NCBI GenBank assembly: GCA_035248685.1
Contig: DATFHF010000064.1
Coordinates: 49,612-113,611, forward strand
Length of the DNA stretch: 64,000 nt
Direction: 5' to 3'
Origin: Jatrophihabitans_A sp035248685
Lineage (GTDB): Bacteria; Actinomycetota; Actinomycetes; Mycobacteriales; Jatrophihabitantaceae
The notes beneath the pieces were generated by a model. That model was not told where the DNA came from, searched no databases, and saw nothing but the letters and a program-made list of their open reading frames with translations. This document shows, one piece after another, positions 8,853-17,055 of the stretch (positions within the stretch are counted from its first letter, which is position 1; every line of letters starts with the position of its first letter). The position numbers and the translations under genes were made by a program.

Positions 8853-9394
8853 TCACCCGGTGGACGACGGCCGGGCGCCGGCGAGCTCGCCCGGGCCGTT
8901 CTCCGCGATCGCGTCGCGGACGCGGTCGTACTCAGTCGGTCGGAAGGGCCCATCATCGCGTTCCGCGTTCCCCCATAGCTCAGTCAGCGCTTCGTGGTGG
9001 CGGTCTGGCCGGTTGCTTCTGGGCGTGCTTTCGGTGTGCTTGTCGTTGCGCAAGCAGCGGCCCAGACCGCTGTTCTCCGCGATGAGGGCGTTTGGTCTCG
9101 GCGAATGTTCAGCAGCTGACAGCGGAAAACGTGCAGCGCGGTGCCGATGACCAGGGCGTGGTTGGCTCCTCTTCGCGCTCCAGCTCCGAACGGCCGCCAC
9201 CGCCTCCGCACCGAACCGCCAATACCAGCCGAGGTCCCCGGATGCAGCTGCATCGGCGAGGCGTCGTGCTGCCAGTCTCGAAGCGCGCGCACCACGTCGC
9301 TGAGATGGCCGACGTCAGGGGTGCTCAGCTCGATTGCCACGTCCAGACCAAACACCGCCACCCGGCAGCGGGCATGCAAATATTGTTGTGGCAT
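8853..9394 (-). pseudogene. acetyltransferase-type protein remnant with frameshift
   Basis: The minus frame from ATG 9394 reads like the N-terminus of an actinobacterial acetyltransferase-associated protein (DVAIELSTPDVGHLSDVV, then RALRDWQHDASPMQLHPG). Near 9240 a single missing G changes the frame. If it is restored, the sequence continues DLGWYWRFGAEAVAAVRSW, as expected after HPG. Downstream the restored frame runs to a stop at 8853 but resembles the family poorly, ending DGPFRPTEYDRVRDAIAE. The gene is therefore read as decayed. Its start codon overlaps, head to head, the ATG of the intact GNAT gene at 9393. Confidence 0.5.
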
Positions 9395-9932
9395 GACCCT
9401 GACCGAGATTGCCTGGGCGCAAACGCTCGTCCTGCGTCAGCACGTGCTCGGCTGGACCGCCGATCCGGTTCCGGGTGACGAGAATGCTGAAACTGTGCAC
9501 CTGGCCGTGCTGGATGCACAGCACACACCGGTTGGCATCGTGTCGGCCTGCCCACATCCGTGCCCGGAGCGGCCCGGCGCTGCCGCGACTTACTTATGGG
9601 GAATGGCTGTCGCGGAAAGCTGGCAAGGCCAAGGCATCGGATCGCGACTGCTATCCGAGTTGGCACGACGTTCGGTGGCGGCTGACCGAACCGTATTGTG
9701 GGCGGACGTCCGAAGCAGCGCTGTCGACTTCTACGTGGCGGCCGGAGCAACGGTCGTCGGGGATGCGTACCGCGATCCGGTCACCGGGCTCGAAGACCGC
9801 AGGATCATCATCGATCTACCGTCCGACCAAAGGATCAGCGATGAAAAGCGTCGGCTAGAACCTGCTGGGCCATCGCCAGCCTCGCGGTGCAGCGCGCCGG
9901 CATCGACGTCCAGTAGTAAGGAAACGTCATAG
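9393..9932 (+). CDS. GNAT-family N-acetyltransferase, 179 aa
   Basis: Acetyl-CoA-dependent N-acetyltransferase. The GNAT core is visible: MAVAESWQGQGIGSRLLSEL contains the acetyl-CoA pyrophosphate-binding Q/RxxGxG/A loop (QGQGIG, about residues 79-84), followed by VLWADVRSSAVDFYVAAGAT and a final strand RIIIDLP near residue 144. The last 30 or so residues (ending SSSKETS) are low-complexity, lie beyond the domain and overlap the 3' end of the convergent phosphotransferase gene, so the true functional protein may end near the domain. The substrate is unknown. Confidence 0.8.
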   Translation: MTLTEIAWAQTLVLRQHVLGWTADPVPGDENAETVHLAVLDAQHTPVGIVSACPHPCPERPGAAATYLWGMAVAESWQGQGIGSRLLSELARRSVAADRTVLWADVRSSAVDFYVAAGATVVGDAYRDPVTGLEDRRIIIDLPSDQRISDEKRRLEPAGPSPASRCSAPASTSSSKETS

Positions 9933-10752
9933 CGGCGATGGCCAATGCCCAGCCGCGCCCGCGAAGCCACGTCATGTCGTCCACGTCGAGGCATTCTCGA
10001 AACACCTCACGTGCCTCCGGCTCGAGAACCTCCCATGCCACGACGAGGTCGACACTCGGGTCCCCCACGGTCAGGCCGCCGAAGTCGAGCACGGCGACGA
10101 GCCGATCATCGCGGAGGAGCACATTCTCTGCCACCAGGTCGGCATGCAGCCAACAGTTTATGCCGTTCGACAAAGGCAATTCGACAGCCGCAGCCCATAC
10201 CTCGAGGCAGCCGTCGACGTCCAACGGCAGGTCCGGGAGCCTCCGGCAATCTTCGAGGTACTGCCGGATCGAGGCGTCGATGCTCGACAGCGGTCCGCCG
10301 CGATACCACCGAAGGTTCGGATCGGCCGCGGCCTGATCCGGCACCTCAACCGTATGCAGAGCGGTGACGAATGCAGCAAGGTCGGCAGCAAGTGCGTTCG
10401 CGGCGGCACCGGGTGGCACCGGCGTCGCTGGCAGCCGGCCGTCGATCCAACGGGTGAGAGTCCACCGCTCGGAATACCCGAAGCCGGGCTCGCCAACGGC
10501 AACCACCTCCGGCACGACCACGGGCAGTTTCGGAGCAAGCCGCGCGAGCCAGCGGGCCTCGGTCTCAACAGACCGAGAACCACCGGGCTGGCGCGGGAGC
10601 CGGACCAGGTAGTCCCGGCCGAGCCTGAATAGCACGTTGCTCGAACCGGATGCTGCCAGTCGTCGCAGCGGCAGATCGGCGAATTGCGGTAGGTCGCGGC
10701 CAATCAGCCTACGTACCAGATCATCGCCGATCTCGATCTCGTCATCATGCAT
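9835..10752 (-). CDS. aminoglycoside phosphotransferase (APH) family kinase, 305 aa
   Basis: Small-molecule kinase with the APH/choline-kinase fold. Seen: the nucleotide-binding N-lobe (GSSNVLFRLGRDYLVRLPR with the phosphate-binding Lys replaced by Arg), the catalytic loop HADLVAENVLL (HxDxxxxN, about residues 218-228) and the Mg-binding DFGGLTVGDPSVDL. It begins only seven bases after the stop of the PLP-dependent lyase upstream, with AAGG as ribosome binding site, so the two form an operon. Family members phosphorylate aminoglycosides, macrolides or unrelated metabolites; the sequence alone does not show resistance activity. It overlaps the convergent GNAT gene by 98 bases. Confidence 0.85.
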   Translation of the reverse strand: MHDDEIEIGDDLVRRLIGRDLPQFADLPLRRLAASGSSNVLFRLGRDYLVRLPRQPGGSRSVETEARWLARLAPKLPVVVPEVVAVGEPGFGYSERWTLTRWIDGRLPATPVPPGAAANALAADLAAFVTALHTVEVPDQAAADPNLRWYRGGPLSSIDASIRQYLEDCRRLPDLPLDVDGCLEVWAAAVELPLSNGINCWLHADLVAENVLLRDDRLVAVLDFGGLTVGDPSVDLVVAWEVLEPEAREVFRECLDVDDMTWLRGRGWALAIAAMTFPYYWTSMPARCTARLAMAQQVLADAFHR

Positions 10753-10759
10753 CAACGGG

Positions 10760-11914
10760 TTAACCTTGCACGACCTGAGCGATCCGCTCGACCGCCTCAA
10801 CGATCACGTCCGGCGCACAAGCAATGTTCATCCGCGCATACCCCGAAGCGACGGCACCGAAGGCGAGCCCGCTGGACAAGGCGACCCTCGCTTCGCGTAG
10901 CGCAACCTCCGCCGGATCCTTGCCCCAGTCGAGCGACGACATATCCAGCCAGGCAAGGTAACTCGCAGCCGGACGCCGGAATCGCACCATCGGCAGTGTG
11001 GACCGCAGGCGGTCTTCGAGTAGCTCCACGTTGGCCTCGATCGCTCCCACGGTGGCGTCCAACCACTGCCGGCTTTCGGCGAACCCCGCCCGGGTGGCGA
11101 GCAGGCCGAACAAGCCGGTTCGGAAAGTGACCTCTTCGGGCAGCGCCCTGATCAGCGCAGTCATCCGGTCGCCCTCAGCAACGAAGAACGCGGTCTTCAA
11201 TCCGGCAAGGTTGAACGCCTTACTACCCGACTCTGCCGCAATGCTATGGTCTCGAGCCTGATCCGACACGGTCAGGTATGGCACGAACTCCTGGCCATGG
11301 TGGGTCAGCGGCCCGTGGATCTCATCGCTGACGACGAATCCCCCATGCCGATCGACAATCAACGACAGTTCGGTCAGCTCGTCACGGGGATGCAGGTGGC
11401 CGAGCGGGTTATGCGGTTGACATAACAAAACGCCCCGCGCTCCCCCGGCCAAGGCGCGGTCGATCCCTACGAGATCCAGCTGGTAGCGATCACCGGTGTC
11501 GAGCATCGGCACCTCGACTACCACGGCGCCGGCCTCGGGCAGCAGGTCAAAGAACGGCGGGTAGACCGGTGGCATGATCACGACGCCGTCGCCGGGAGCG
11601 ATCAGCCGTCGCAGTGACTCGACGATAACGACGCTGACATCGGTGGTCACGCCCATCCGCTCGACCGACGGCCGCCACCCCCAGGAGGTTGCCGCATAGT
11701 CAGCGAACGCCTCGCGCGCTGCCGTGTCACGGGCGTTGATATAGCCGGTGTCACCGAGCTCCACCGCTTCGTGCAATGCGGCTTTGATCGCTGGCGCCAG
11801 CGGAAAGTCCATCTCCGCCACGAACATCGGCAGGACGTCGTCCGGATACCTGCGCCACTTGTCACTGCTCCGGCGACGCAGCACCTCCAACTGCTCGGCG
11901 GCGGTGACAGTCAT
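10760..11914 (-). CDS. PLP-dependent C-S lyase/aminotransferase of the MalY/PatB type, 384 aa
   Basis: Fold-type I PLP enzyme related to cystathionine beta-lyase PatB/MalY. Seen: the N-terminal KWRRYPDDVLPMFVAEMDFP typical of the group, PPVYPPFFDLL, the CQPHNPLG substrate/cofactor segment, VSDEIHGPL with the PLP-nitrogen Asp, and SGSKAFNLAGLKTAFF carrying the Schiff-base Lys. The usual consensus is S-x-SK-x-FN-x-AGLK. It would cleave C-S bonds of cystathionine- or cysteine-like substrates to pyruvate, ammonia and a thiol. ATG 11914 is chosen; a GTG three codons upstream is also possible. It is divergent from a methyltransferase and is followed by the phosphotransferase gene in an operon. Confidence 0.88.
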   Translation of the reverse strand: MTVTAAEQLEVLRRRSSDKWRRYPDDVLPMFVAEMDFPLAPAIKAALHEAVELGDTGYINARDTAAREAFADYAATSWGWRPSVERMGVTTDVSVVIVESLRRLIAPGDGVVIMPPVYPPFFDLLPEAGAVVVEVPMLDTGDRYQLDLVGIDRALAGGARGVLLCQPHNPLGHLHPRDELTELSLIVDRHGGFVVSDEIHGPLTHHGQEFVPYLTVSDQARDHSIAAESGSKAFNLAGLKTAFFVAEGDRMTALIRALPEEVTFRTGLFGLLATRAGFAESRQWLDATVGAIEANVELLEDRLRSTLPMVRFRRPAASYLAWLDMSSLDWGKDPAEVALREARVALSSGLAFGAVASGYARMNIACAPDVIVEAVERIAQVVQG

Positions 11915-11949
11915 AGCACCCACCCTAGCCGCGGGCTTAGGGTGACCGG

Positions 11950-12759
11950 GTGGAACAGCCGGACCGGCAACTCAGCTCGTCCTTCGGCGCGGCGGCGGTC
12001 GCCTACGCCGAGCACCGCCCCGACTACGCCGAGGCGGCGGTGCGGTGGGCTTTGGAACCGGCACCAGGCCGGCGGGTGCTCGACCTCGGCGCCGGCACCG
12101 GCAAGCTAACCGCCACGCTGCTCGCGCTCGGCGTCGATGTCATCGCGGTCGAGCCGGACCAGGCGATGCTGGCGGAGCTGCACCGCGTGCTACCGGATGT
12201 CCCGGCGCTGCCGGGTCGGGCCGAGGCAATACCGCTGGCGGACGGGTCGGTGGACGCGGTGCTGTCCGGCAACGCCATGCACTGGTTCGACATGAACAAC
12301 GCGGGGCCTGAGATCGCCCGGGTCCTCGCCGCCGGTGGCATTTTGGCCGGGCTGTGGAACCTGATGGACGACCGCGTCGACTGGGTGGCCGGGCTGGCTC
12401 GGGTCAGCGGCCCGGCAGCGATCGGCCCGCGAGACACCCCGGCCAGTTGGCGTCGCGAGATGGCCGAGCTGCACCTGCCCAAGAACGGCACGGCCGCCCG
12501 GTTCGGGTCGCCGGAGCAGGCTGAATTCCCGCATGGGCAACGCCGGACCGCCGACTCCCTGGTTGCGACCCTGGCGACCCGAGCCGGGATGTTGGTCATG
12601 CCCGAACCGGAACGCGAAGCAGCCCTCGGTCGGGTTCGTGCCTTTCTCGCGGGCAGGCCCGAGACGGCCCAGGGCGAGTTCACGCTGCCGATGCTGACCG
12701 GTGTCCTTCGCGTCCCTACGGAATCACGGACGGACTCCGTAGGGACGCCGATCGGCTAA
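11950..12759 (+). CDS. class I SAM-dependent methyltransferase, 269 aa
   Basis: Methyltransferase with motif I VLDLGAGTGKLTATL (residues about 38-52), motif II DVIAVEPDQAMLAEL, and a post-I region GRAEAIPLADGSVDAVLSGNAMHWFD typical of Methyltransf_11/25 proteins acting on small molecules. GTG 11950 is the start, 35 bases from the divergent lyase start. The last 16 residues (from about VPTESRTDSV) are encoded by a long perfect inverted repeat (12711-12747), so the natural C-terminus may have been extended by a repeat insertion or the hairpin may double as the terminator. Substrate unknown. Confidence 0.85.
   Translation: MEQPDRQLSSSFGAAAVAYAEHRPDYAEAAVRWALEPAPGRRVLDLGAGTGKLTATLLALGVDVIAVEPDQAMLAELHRVLPDVPALPGRAEAIPLADGSVDAVLSGNAMHWFDMNNAGPEIARVLAAGGILAGLWNLMDDRVDWVAGLARVSGPAAIGPRDTPASWRREMAELHLPKNGTAARFGSPEQAEFPHGQRRTADSLVATLATRAGMLVMPEPEREAALGRVRAFLAGRPETAQGEFTLPMLTGVLRVPTESRTDSVGTPIG
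12711..12747. repeat. perfect 12-bp inverted repeat at the 3' end of a methyltransferase gene
   Basis: CGTCCCTACGGA (12711-12722) pairs perfectly with TCCGTAGGGACG (12736-12747) across a 13-base loop. It lies inside the last codons of the plus-strand methyltransferase, nine bases before the stop of the convergent secreted-protein gene. No T-run follows on either strand. It may act as a bidirectional terminator between convergent genes or be a member of a dispersed palindrome family. Confidence 0.75.
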
Positions 12760-13826
12760 GAGAAGGAACCACCGCTGAGGATCTGCTGGTACGTGCTGAT
12801 GTCGGGCAGCGAGCTGTAGACCCGGATCTGGTCTCGGGACACCCCGAAGCGGCCCATGTTGTAGGACGGCATGCTGCCGGAACCACCTCGCAGCGTGATC
12901 GTCCCGACCGGGTTGAAGTCGAGGGTTGCCCACAGCTGAGTGCCATCGGGCAGGTTCACGTGACTCACCGAGACCGTGAGGATGCTGAAACCACCGCAGC
13001 CGCTGAACTGCGTCTCGTCGGCGTTGGCCGTCCCGCTCGGGGTTTGACCGTTGAACGACGGTCCGGTGAGCGCTTCCTTTAGCTTCCGGCCGGTTTGGCA
13101 GCCGGGTGGGCTCGGTGCCGGCGGCGGGTTAACGGTTAGCGAGAACGTCCCGGTTGCCGTGCTGCCGCTGGCGTCGGTGACGGTCACCGAGAACGTCGAG
13201 GTGCCCAATGTGCTGGGCGCGCCGAGCAAAAGTCCGGATGGCCGTAGCGTCAGCCCGGCCGGTGACTGCCCGGACCAGGTGTACGGCGCGGTGCCACCGG
13301 AGGCCTGGAACGTCGTGGTGAAGAAGTTGTTGACGAACACGTTGCTACCCGCGCCGATGTCACAGACGCCGGCATTGCAGGTGAAGAACTGGGTGTTGAT
13401 CGTCAGCGGCGGGTTGGTGCCGGTGCCGGTTCCGGTGATCGGCGCTGTCTGCGGGCTGTTCGCCGCATTGTCGGTAACGATCAACGTGCCCGAGCGCGTC
13501 CCGGATGCCGTCGGCGAGAACGTAATCGAGACGCTGCAACTGGTACCTGGCGCGAGCGTCAACCCTGAGCAACCGTCGTTGACCTCGGTGAAGTCCAGCG
13601 GATCAGCACCCCGAGTTGCCGCACTGTTGATGAACAGCGATGCGGTGCCGGTGTTGGCTACCGTGATCGACTGCGCGGCACTCGTGGTGCCGATGGCTTG
13701 AGCGGCGAAGGTGAGCGAAGCCGGGGTCAGTGTGACGGCCGGCGCGGCCGCACTGGCCGGGGTCGTCAGCACACCTACCGCCAGCAGCGATGCCGCCGCT
13801 ACCGATGACAACTTCAGAAGTCGCAT
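12756..13826 (-). CDS. secreted protein with choice-of-anchor D and Ig-like domains, 356 aa
   Basis: Exported protein. A signal peptide (MRLLKLSSVAAASLLAVGVL, cleavage near ASAAAP) is followed by an abnormal-spindle/choice-of-anchor D domain (residues about 30-135: SLTFAAQAIGTTSAAQSITV, GTSCSVSITFSPTASGTRSG). After it comes a putative Ig domain (about 165-235: GGTAPYTWSG, GLLLGAPSTLGTSTFSVTV) and a unique C-terminal domain with a CQTG..CGG cysteine pair and an ILTVSVSHVNLPDGTQLW strand. There is no sorting signal or membrane helix at the C-terminus, so it is probably released or held non-covalently. AGGAATGAGG precedes the ATG. Likely a surface or adhesion-type protein; function unproven. Confidence 0.85.
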   Translation of the reverse strand: MRLLKLSSVAAASLLAVGVLTTPASAAAPAVTLTPASLTFAAQAIGTTSAAQSITVANTGTASLFINSAATRGADPLDFTEVNDGCSGLTLAPGTSCSVSITFSPTASGTRSGTLIVTDNAANSPQTAPITGTGTGTNPPLTINTQFFTCNAGVCDIGAGSNVFVNNFFTTTFQASGGTAPYTWSGQSPAGLTLRPSGLLLGAPSTLGTSTFSVTVTDASGSTATGTFSLTVNPPPAPSPPGCQTGRKLKEALTGPSFNGQTPSGTANADETQFSGCGGFSILTVSVSHVNLPDGTQLWATLDFNPVGTITLRGGSGSMPSYNMGRFGVSRDQIRVYSSLPDISTYQQILSGGSFS

Positions 13827-13999
13827 AGTGACCTCATTCCTCGATAGGCCCGACTTCTTGCAGACCTGGGAGGTGTCCTCGGACCTATTACCCGGCCAGA
13901 TATACGGAGCTAAGGCGCAACTGGTTCAGAAAAGGTGTATCGATCTCGACAGCCGGCAAATGACTTGGTGATGTCCAAGCCGCCAACGAGGATGGGCGC

Positions 14000-14734
14000 A
14001 TGCCAACGGACTACTTCGGCGAGGACGTCGCCGAGCACTACGACGATCCCGACGATGCGATGTTCAGCGCCGAGACCATCGGACCGGTCGTCGAGCTGCT
14101 CGCCGAACTGGCCGGCGACGGCGCCGCGCTGGAACTCGGCATCGGCACTGGACGGATCGCCCTCCCGCTGAGTCGGCGTGGAGTACCGGTACACGGCATC
14201 GACCTGTCCACGGCGATGCTTGCTCGGCTTCGCGCCAAGCCCGGTGCGGACCGGATCGGCATAACGGCCGGCGACTTTGCGCAGACCCGAGTGCCGGGAA
14301 GGTTCAGCCTGAGCTACCTCGTCTTCAATACGATCATGAACCTGACCAGTCAGGACGAGCAGGTCGCGTGCTTTCGCAACGTCGCCGAGCACCTGGCGCC
14401 CGGCGGCTGCTTCATCATCGAGGTGATGGTGCCCGACTTACAGCGACTGCCACCGGGCGAAACCGTCCGACCGTTCCTGGTGGGCGACAATCGGCTGGGT
14501 TTCGACGAGTACGACATTGCCAGCCAGCGGCTGGTTTCGCACCACTACCAACTGGCCGACGGCCGCTTGGAACGCAACGCGATCCCGTTTCGCTATGTGT
14601 GGCCGGCCGAATTGGATCTGATGGCTGCACTCGCCGGCTTGTCCCTGCGCGATCGCTGGAGTGACTGGCGGCGGAGCCCGTTCACCAGTGACAGCCGGCA
14701 ACACGTCTCGGTCTGGCAGAAGCCGGTGGCATGA
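14000..14734 (+). CDS. class I SAM-dependent methyltransferase, 244 aa
   Basis: Methyltransferase with motif I ALELGIGTGRIALPL (residues about 33-47), GIDLSTAMLARL (motif II acidic residue), and GGCFIIEVMVPDL after the Asp-rich region. The N-terminal YFGEDVAEHYDDPDD resembles the small-molecule methyltransferases usually labelled Methyltransf_25/31. GAGG lies seven bases before ATG. The stop overlaps the start of the next gene, a P-loop kinase, by four bases (ATGA), so the pair is translationally coupled and may modify the same metabolite. Substrate unknown. Confidence 0.85.
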   Translation: MPTDYFGEDVAEHYDDPDDAMFSAETIGPVVELLAELAGDGAALELGIGTGRIALPLSRRGVPVHGIDLSTAMLARLRAKPGADRIGITAGDFAQTRVPGRFSLSYLVFNTIMNLTSQDEQVACFRNVAEHLAPGGCFIIEVMVPDLQRLPPGETVRPFLVGDNRLGFDEYDIASQRLVSHHYQLADGRLERNAIPFRYVWPAELDLMAALAGLSLRDRWSDWRRSPFTSDSRQHVSVWQKPVA

Positions 14735-15405
14735 GCGCGGCTCAGTCCGCCCTGCGAGCCGGCGTGCTCCGGACGGTCGCCGAATCAATACCGGCCGGCA
14801 GCGGCGACTCCGGCGTGCGCGTCGCGGTAGACGGTCGCGATGGGGCCGGCAAGACGATCTTCGCCGACGAGCTGGCGATCGCCGTCCGGCGGAGCGGCCG
14901 GCCGGTCGTGCGGGTATCGGCCGACGACTTTCACAACCAGCGTGCGGTCCGGTACCGGCGAGGTAGGGACTCGGCGCTGGGTTTCTGGCTCGACTCGTAT
15001 GACTACCAGCGGCTACGGACGGACGTCCTCGAGCCGCTCGGGCCGGGCGGATCACGTCGCTACCGCCGGGCCGCACACGATCTGCGCACCGACCGGATGC
15101 TCGACCCGGCTCCGTTGATCGCACCCGCCGGAGCGGTGCTCATCCTCGATGGGCTGTTCCTACACCGGGACGAACTCGTCGGCTGCTGGGAACTCTCGAT
15201 CTATCTGGACGCACCGGTCGACGTGACCGTGCGGCGGCTGGCGGATCGGGACGGCTCCAGCCCCGATGTGGATCATCCGACATTGCGCCGATACCTTCAG
15301 GCGCACCAGCTCTACGCAGCAGCCTGCACGCCCGCTGACCGGGCCGACTTTCTCATCGATAACAGCGCCATCGACGCCCCGATGATCCTGCGAAGGCCAG
15401 ATTAA
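14731..15405 (+). CDS. uridine kinase-like P-loop kinase, 224 aa
   Basis: P-loop NTPase of the uridine kinase/phosphoribulokinase-like group. Walker A is GRDGAGKT (residues 35-42), VRVSADDFHNQRAVRY contains the acidic residue expected in the substrate-binding strand, and AVLILDGLFLHRDEL matches the second conserved strand of these kinases. Actinobacterial relatives are short and often annotated as uridine kinase, although uridine specificity is not shown by sequence. It is translationally coupled to the methyltransferase before it. It ends seven bases before the stop of the convergent SagB-type gene. Confidence 0.8.
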   Translation: MSAAQSALRAGVLRTVAESIPAGSGDSGVRVAVDGRDGAGKTIFADELAIAVRRSGRPVVRVSADDFHNQRAVRYRRGRDSALGFWLDSYDYQRLRTDVLEPLGPGGSRRYRRAAHDLRTDRMLDPAPLIAPAGAVLILDGLFLHRDELVGCWELSIYLDAPVDVTVRRLADRDGSSPDVDHPTLRRYLQAHQLYAAACTPADRADFLIDNSAIDAPMILRRPD

Positions 15406-15412
15406 CCAATCT

Positions 15413-16873
15413 TCAGCGGGGTGCTACCTGGCGCACGAAGGCCGGTGCGCCGGGCGGCCCGCCGGCCACCGAGCTGTACTCCGGCACGCCCACGCAGGTG
15501 AACAGCAGGCCGTCCAACGATTCACCGAGGAACCCGGCCAGCTCGGAGTCGTAGAAGGTCATGCCGGTCGCACTGGCACCGGCCGCGTAGGCCAGCAGGT
15601 GCAGCCTGCCCTCCACGATGCCGGCCGCCAGTTGCGCCTCGCGGTATTCCCGGTCGCTGAGCCCCGCCACAGCCACCGCCGCGAGCACCACGAAGGCGGC
15701 GTCGCGAGCCAGACCCTGCTCCATGCAGACCCGCCAGGCCTCGTCCCGCAACAAGCCCGGCCGGACCGGCCGATCCAGCTCCGGCCAGCGGTACAGGCCC
15801 GGCTCCAGCCCGTCCACGGCATGCACGACGACCCAATGCGGCAGGTCGATTCCGCGCAACGCCACCGTGAGCGAATCCCGCAACAATGCCAACGGAACGC
15901 TGCCCGCCGGATCCATCCGGCGCTGTGAGCCGCGCCGGAGCACCAGCGCATCCAACGTCTCGGCAGTGTCCAGGCTGCCGGTGTCGACCGGCTCTCCCGC
16001 CGGCCAAGCCGAGCCCCAGCCCGCCAGATCCCCGGCGTGTTGGGTGCTGGTAACCAGCGGAAACTCCAAAGGCGCACCGTCCAGCTGTCCGGCGGCGGCC
16101 GGCCCGGTGGCGACCAACTCCGGCTGGACGGCACCGAGGACTAGTACCGCCACCGGAAACTCGTGCACGCCGTCCGCGCCGACCAGTCCGCTCAGCTCGC
16201 CGTCCGGAAACCGGCTATACAGCCGAGGCGCCAGCCCCGCCGACTCGGCCAGGGCCAGCTGCTGCGCGAGCAAGGTGCCGGCGTCCCAGTAAATGTGGCG
16301 GAAGCCCCTTTCCCGATAACGCCAACCGGTACGCCACGGCACCCCGGTTACGACCAATGCCGGCGCCGATCCGGCCGGTGGCGGACCGACCTGGACCAGG
16401 GCGTGCTCGGCCGGGTCGTACCAGTGCACGCCGGCCGGCAGCGCGGTCTCCGCCGTGCCATCCGGCACCGCGACGTAGACCTCCAACGGGAACCGAGCGC
16501 CCGCCGAGCCGGCCGCTCGGAAATAGTAGGGGCGGCCGCGCCGCTCCCCTACCCGGACCACGCCGGCCGACAGGAACAGCAGCCGAGCCAACCCAGCCAG
16601 CTCGAGCGTGCTCTGCTCGGTGCCGGCGGTGCCGGCCAGCACCGCCGTCGCCGGGGTGGGCATCGTCGGCAGTTCCCGCGGCAGCGGCACGGTAGTCAGC
16701 GGCTCGGGGTAGTGCTTATGCCAGTAGGGCAACCGGTCCCAGTCATTGACCTCAAGATCCTGCACGATCCGCGGATCGTCCACCGGCACGGTCCAATCCC
16801 GCTCAGGCGTGTAGGACGTCAGCAGGTGCAGCAGCTGGCTGGCTCCCCCGGCTGACGCGTCGACGTGCTCCAG
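15413..16873 (-). CDS. SagB-type flavin oxidoreductase (tandem nitroreductase fold), about 486 aa
   Basis: FMN-dependent nitroreductase-family protein of the SagB type, with two consecutive nitroreductase-like halves (about residues 80-255 and 285-480). The second carries RRGSQRRMDP and the flavin-site segment AAGASATGMTFYDSELAGFLG. In azole-forming clusters SagB oxidises azolines, but no precursor peptide, cyclodehydratase or scaffold gene is nearby, so this is an orphan. The first ATG/GTG in frame (16789) would remove a family-like N-terminus, LLHLLTSYTPERDWTVPVDD. The open frame extends to a CTG at 16873 with GAGG just upstream and a stop two codons earlier; CTG is therefore proposed as the start. 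Confidence 0.8.
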   Translation of the reverse strand: MEHVDASAGGASQLLHLLTSYTPERDWTVPVDDPRIVQDLEVNDWDRLPYWHKHYPEPLTTVPLPRELPTMPTPATAVLAGTAGTEQSTLELAGLARLLFLSAGVVRVGERRGRPYYFRAAGSAGARFPLEVYVAVPDGTAETALPAGVHWYDPAEHALVQVGPPPAGSAPALVVTGVPWRTGWRYRERGFRHIYWDAGTLLAQQLALAESAGLAPRLYSRFPDGELSGLVGADGVHEFPVAVLVLGAVQPELVATGPAAAGQLDGAPLEFPLVTSTQHAGDLAGWGSAWPAGEPVDTGSLDTAETLDALVLRRGSQRRMDPAGSVPLALLRDSLTVALRGIDLPHWVVVHAVDGLEPGLYRWPELDRPVRPGLLRDEAWRVCMEQGLARDAAFVVLAAVAVAGLSDREYREAQLAAGIVEGRLHLLAYAAGASATGMTFYDSELAGFLGESLDGLLFTCVGVPEYSSVAGGPPGAPAFVRQVAPR

Positions 16874-16920
16874 TGGTTACCTCACAAGGTCGAGTCGGAC
16901 GCGGACGGATGCCCCGTCCT

Positions 16921-16950
16921 GGCGAGTCGACCTCACCCTAGCGACTCGCC
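16921..16950. repeat. 9-bp inverted repeat between divergent genes
   Basis: GGCGAGTCG (16921-16929) and CGACTCGCC (16942-16950) are perfect arms around a 12-base loop, in the 182-base space between the SagB-type start and the cyclophilin start. Its place between divergent promoters suggests an operator or an attenuating hairpin rather than a terminator; no T-run follows. Confidence 0.5.
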
Positions 16951-17055
16951 GCCATAGCACACTCGGGTATCGCCCGGCAGGGTTCTGCTGGCGACCGCCA
17001 GCTGGCACAATCTCGGCATCCGGCACCCATCCCACCATCTCCCCGGAGGGGCATC

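Noticed and set aside
9835..10752. APH-family gene considered as an antibiotic-resistance determinant
   Set aside because: Only the general kinase fold motifs are visible and it is in an operon with a C-S lyase; no evidence for aminoglycoside specificity.
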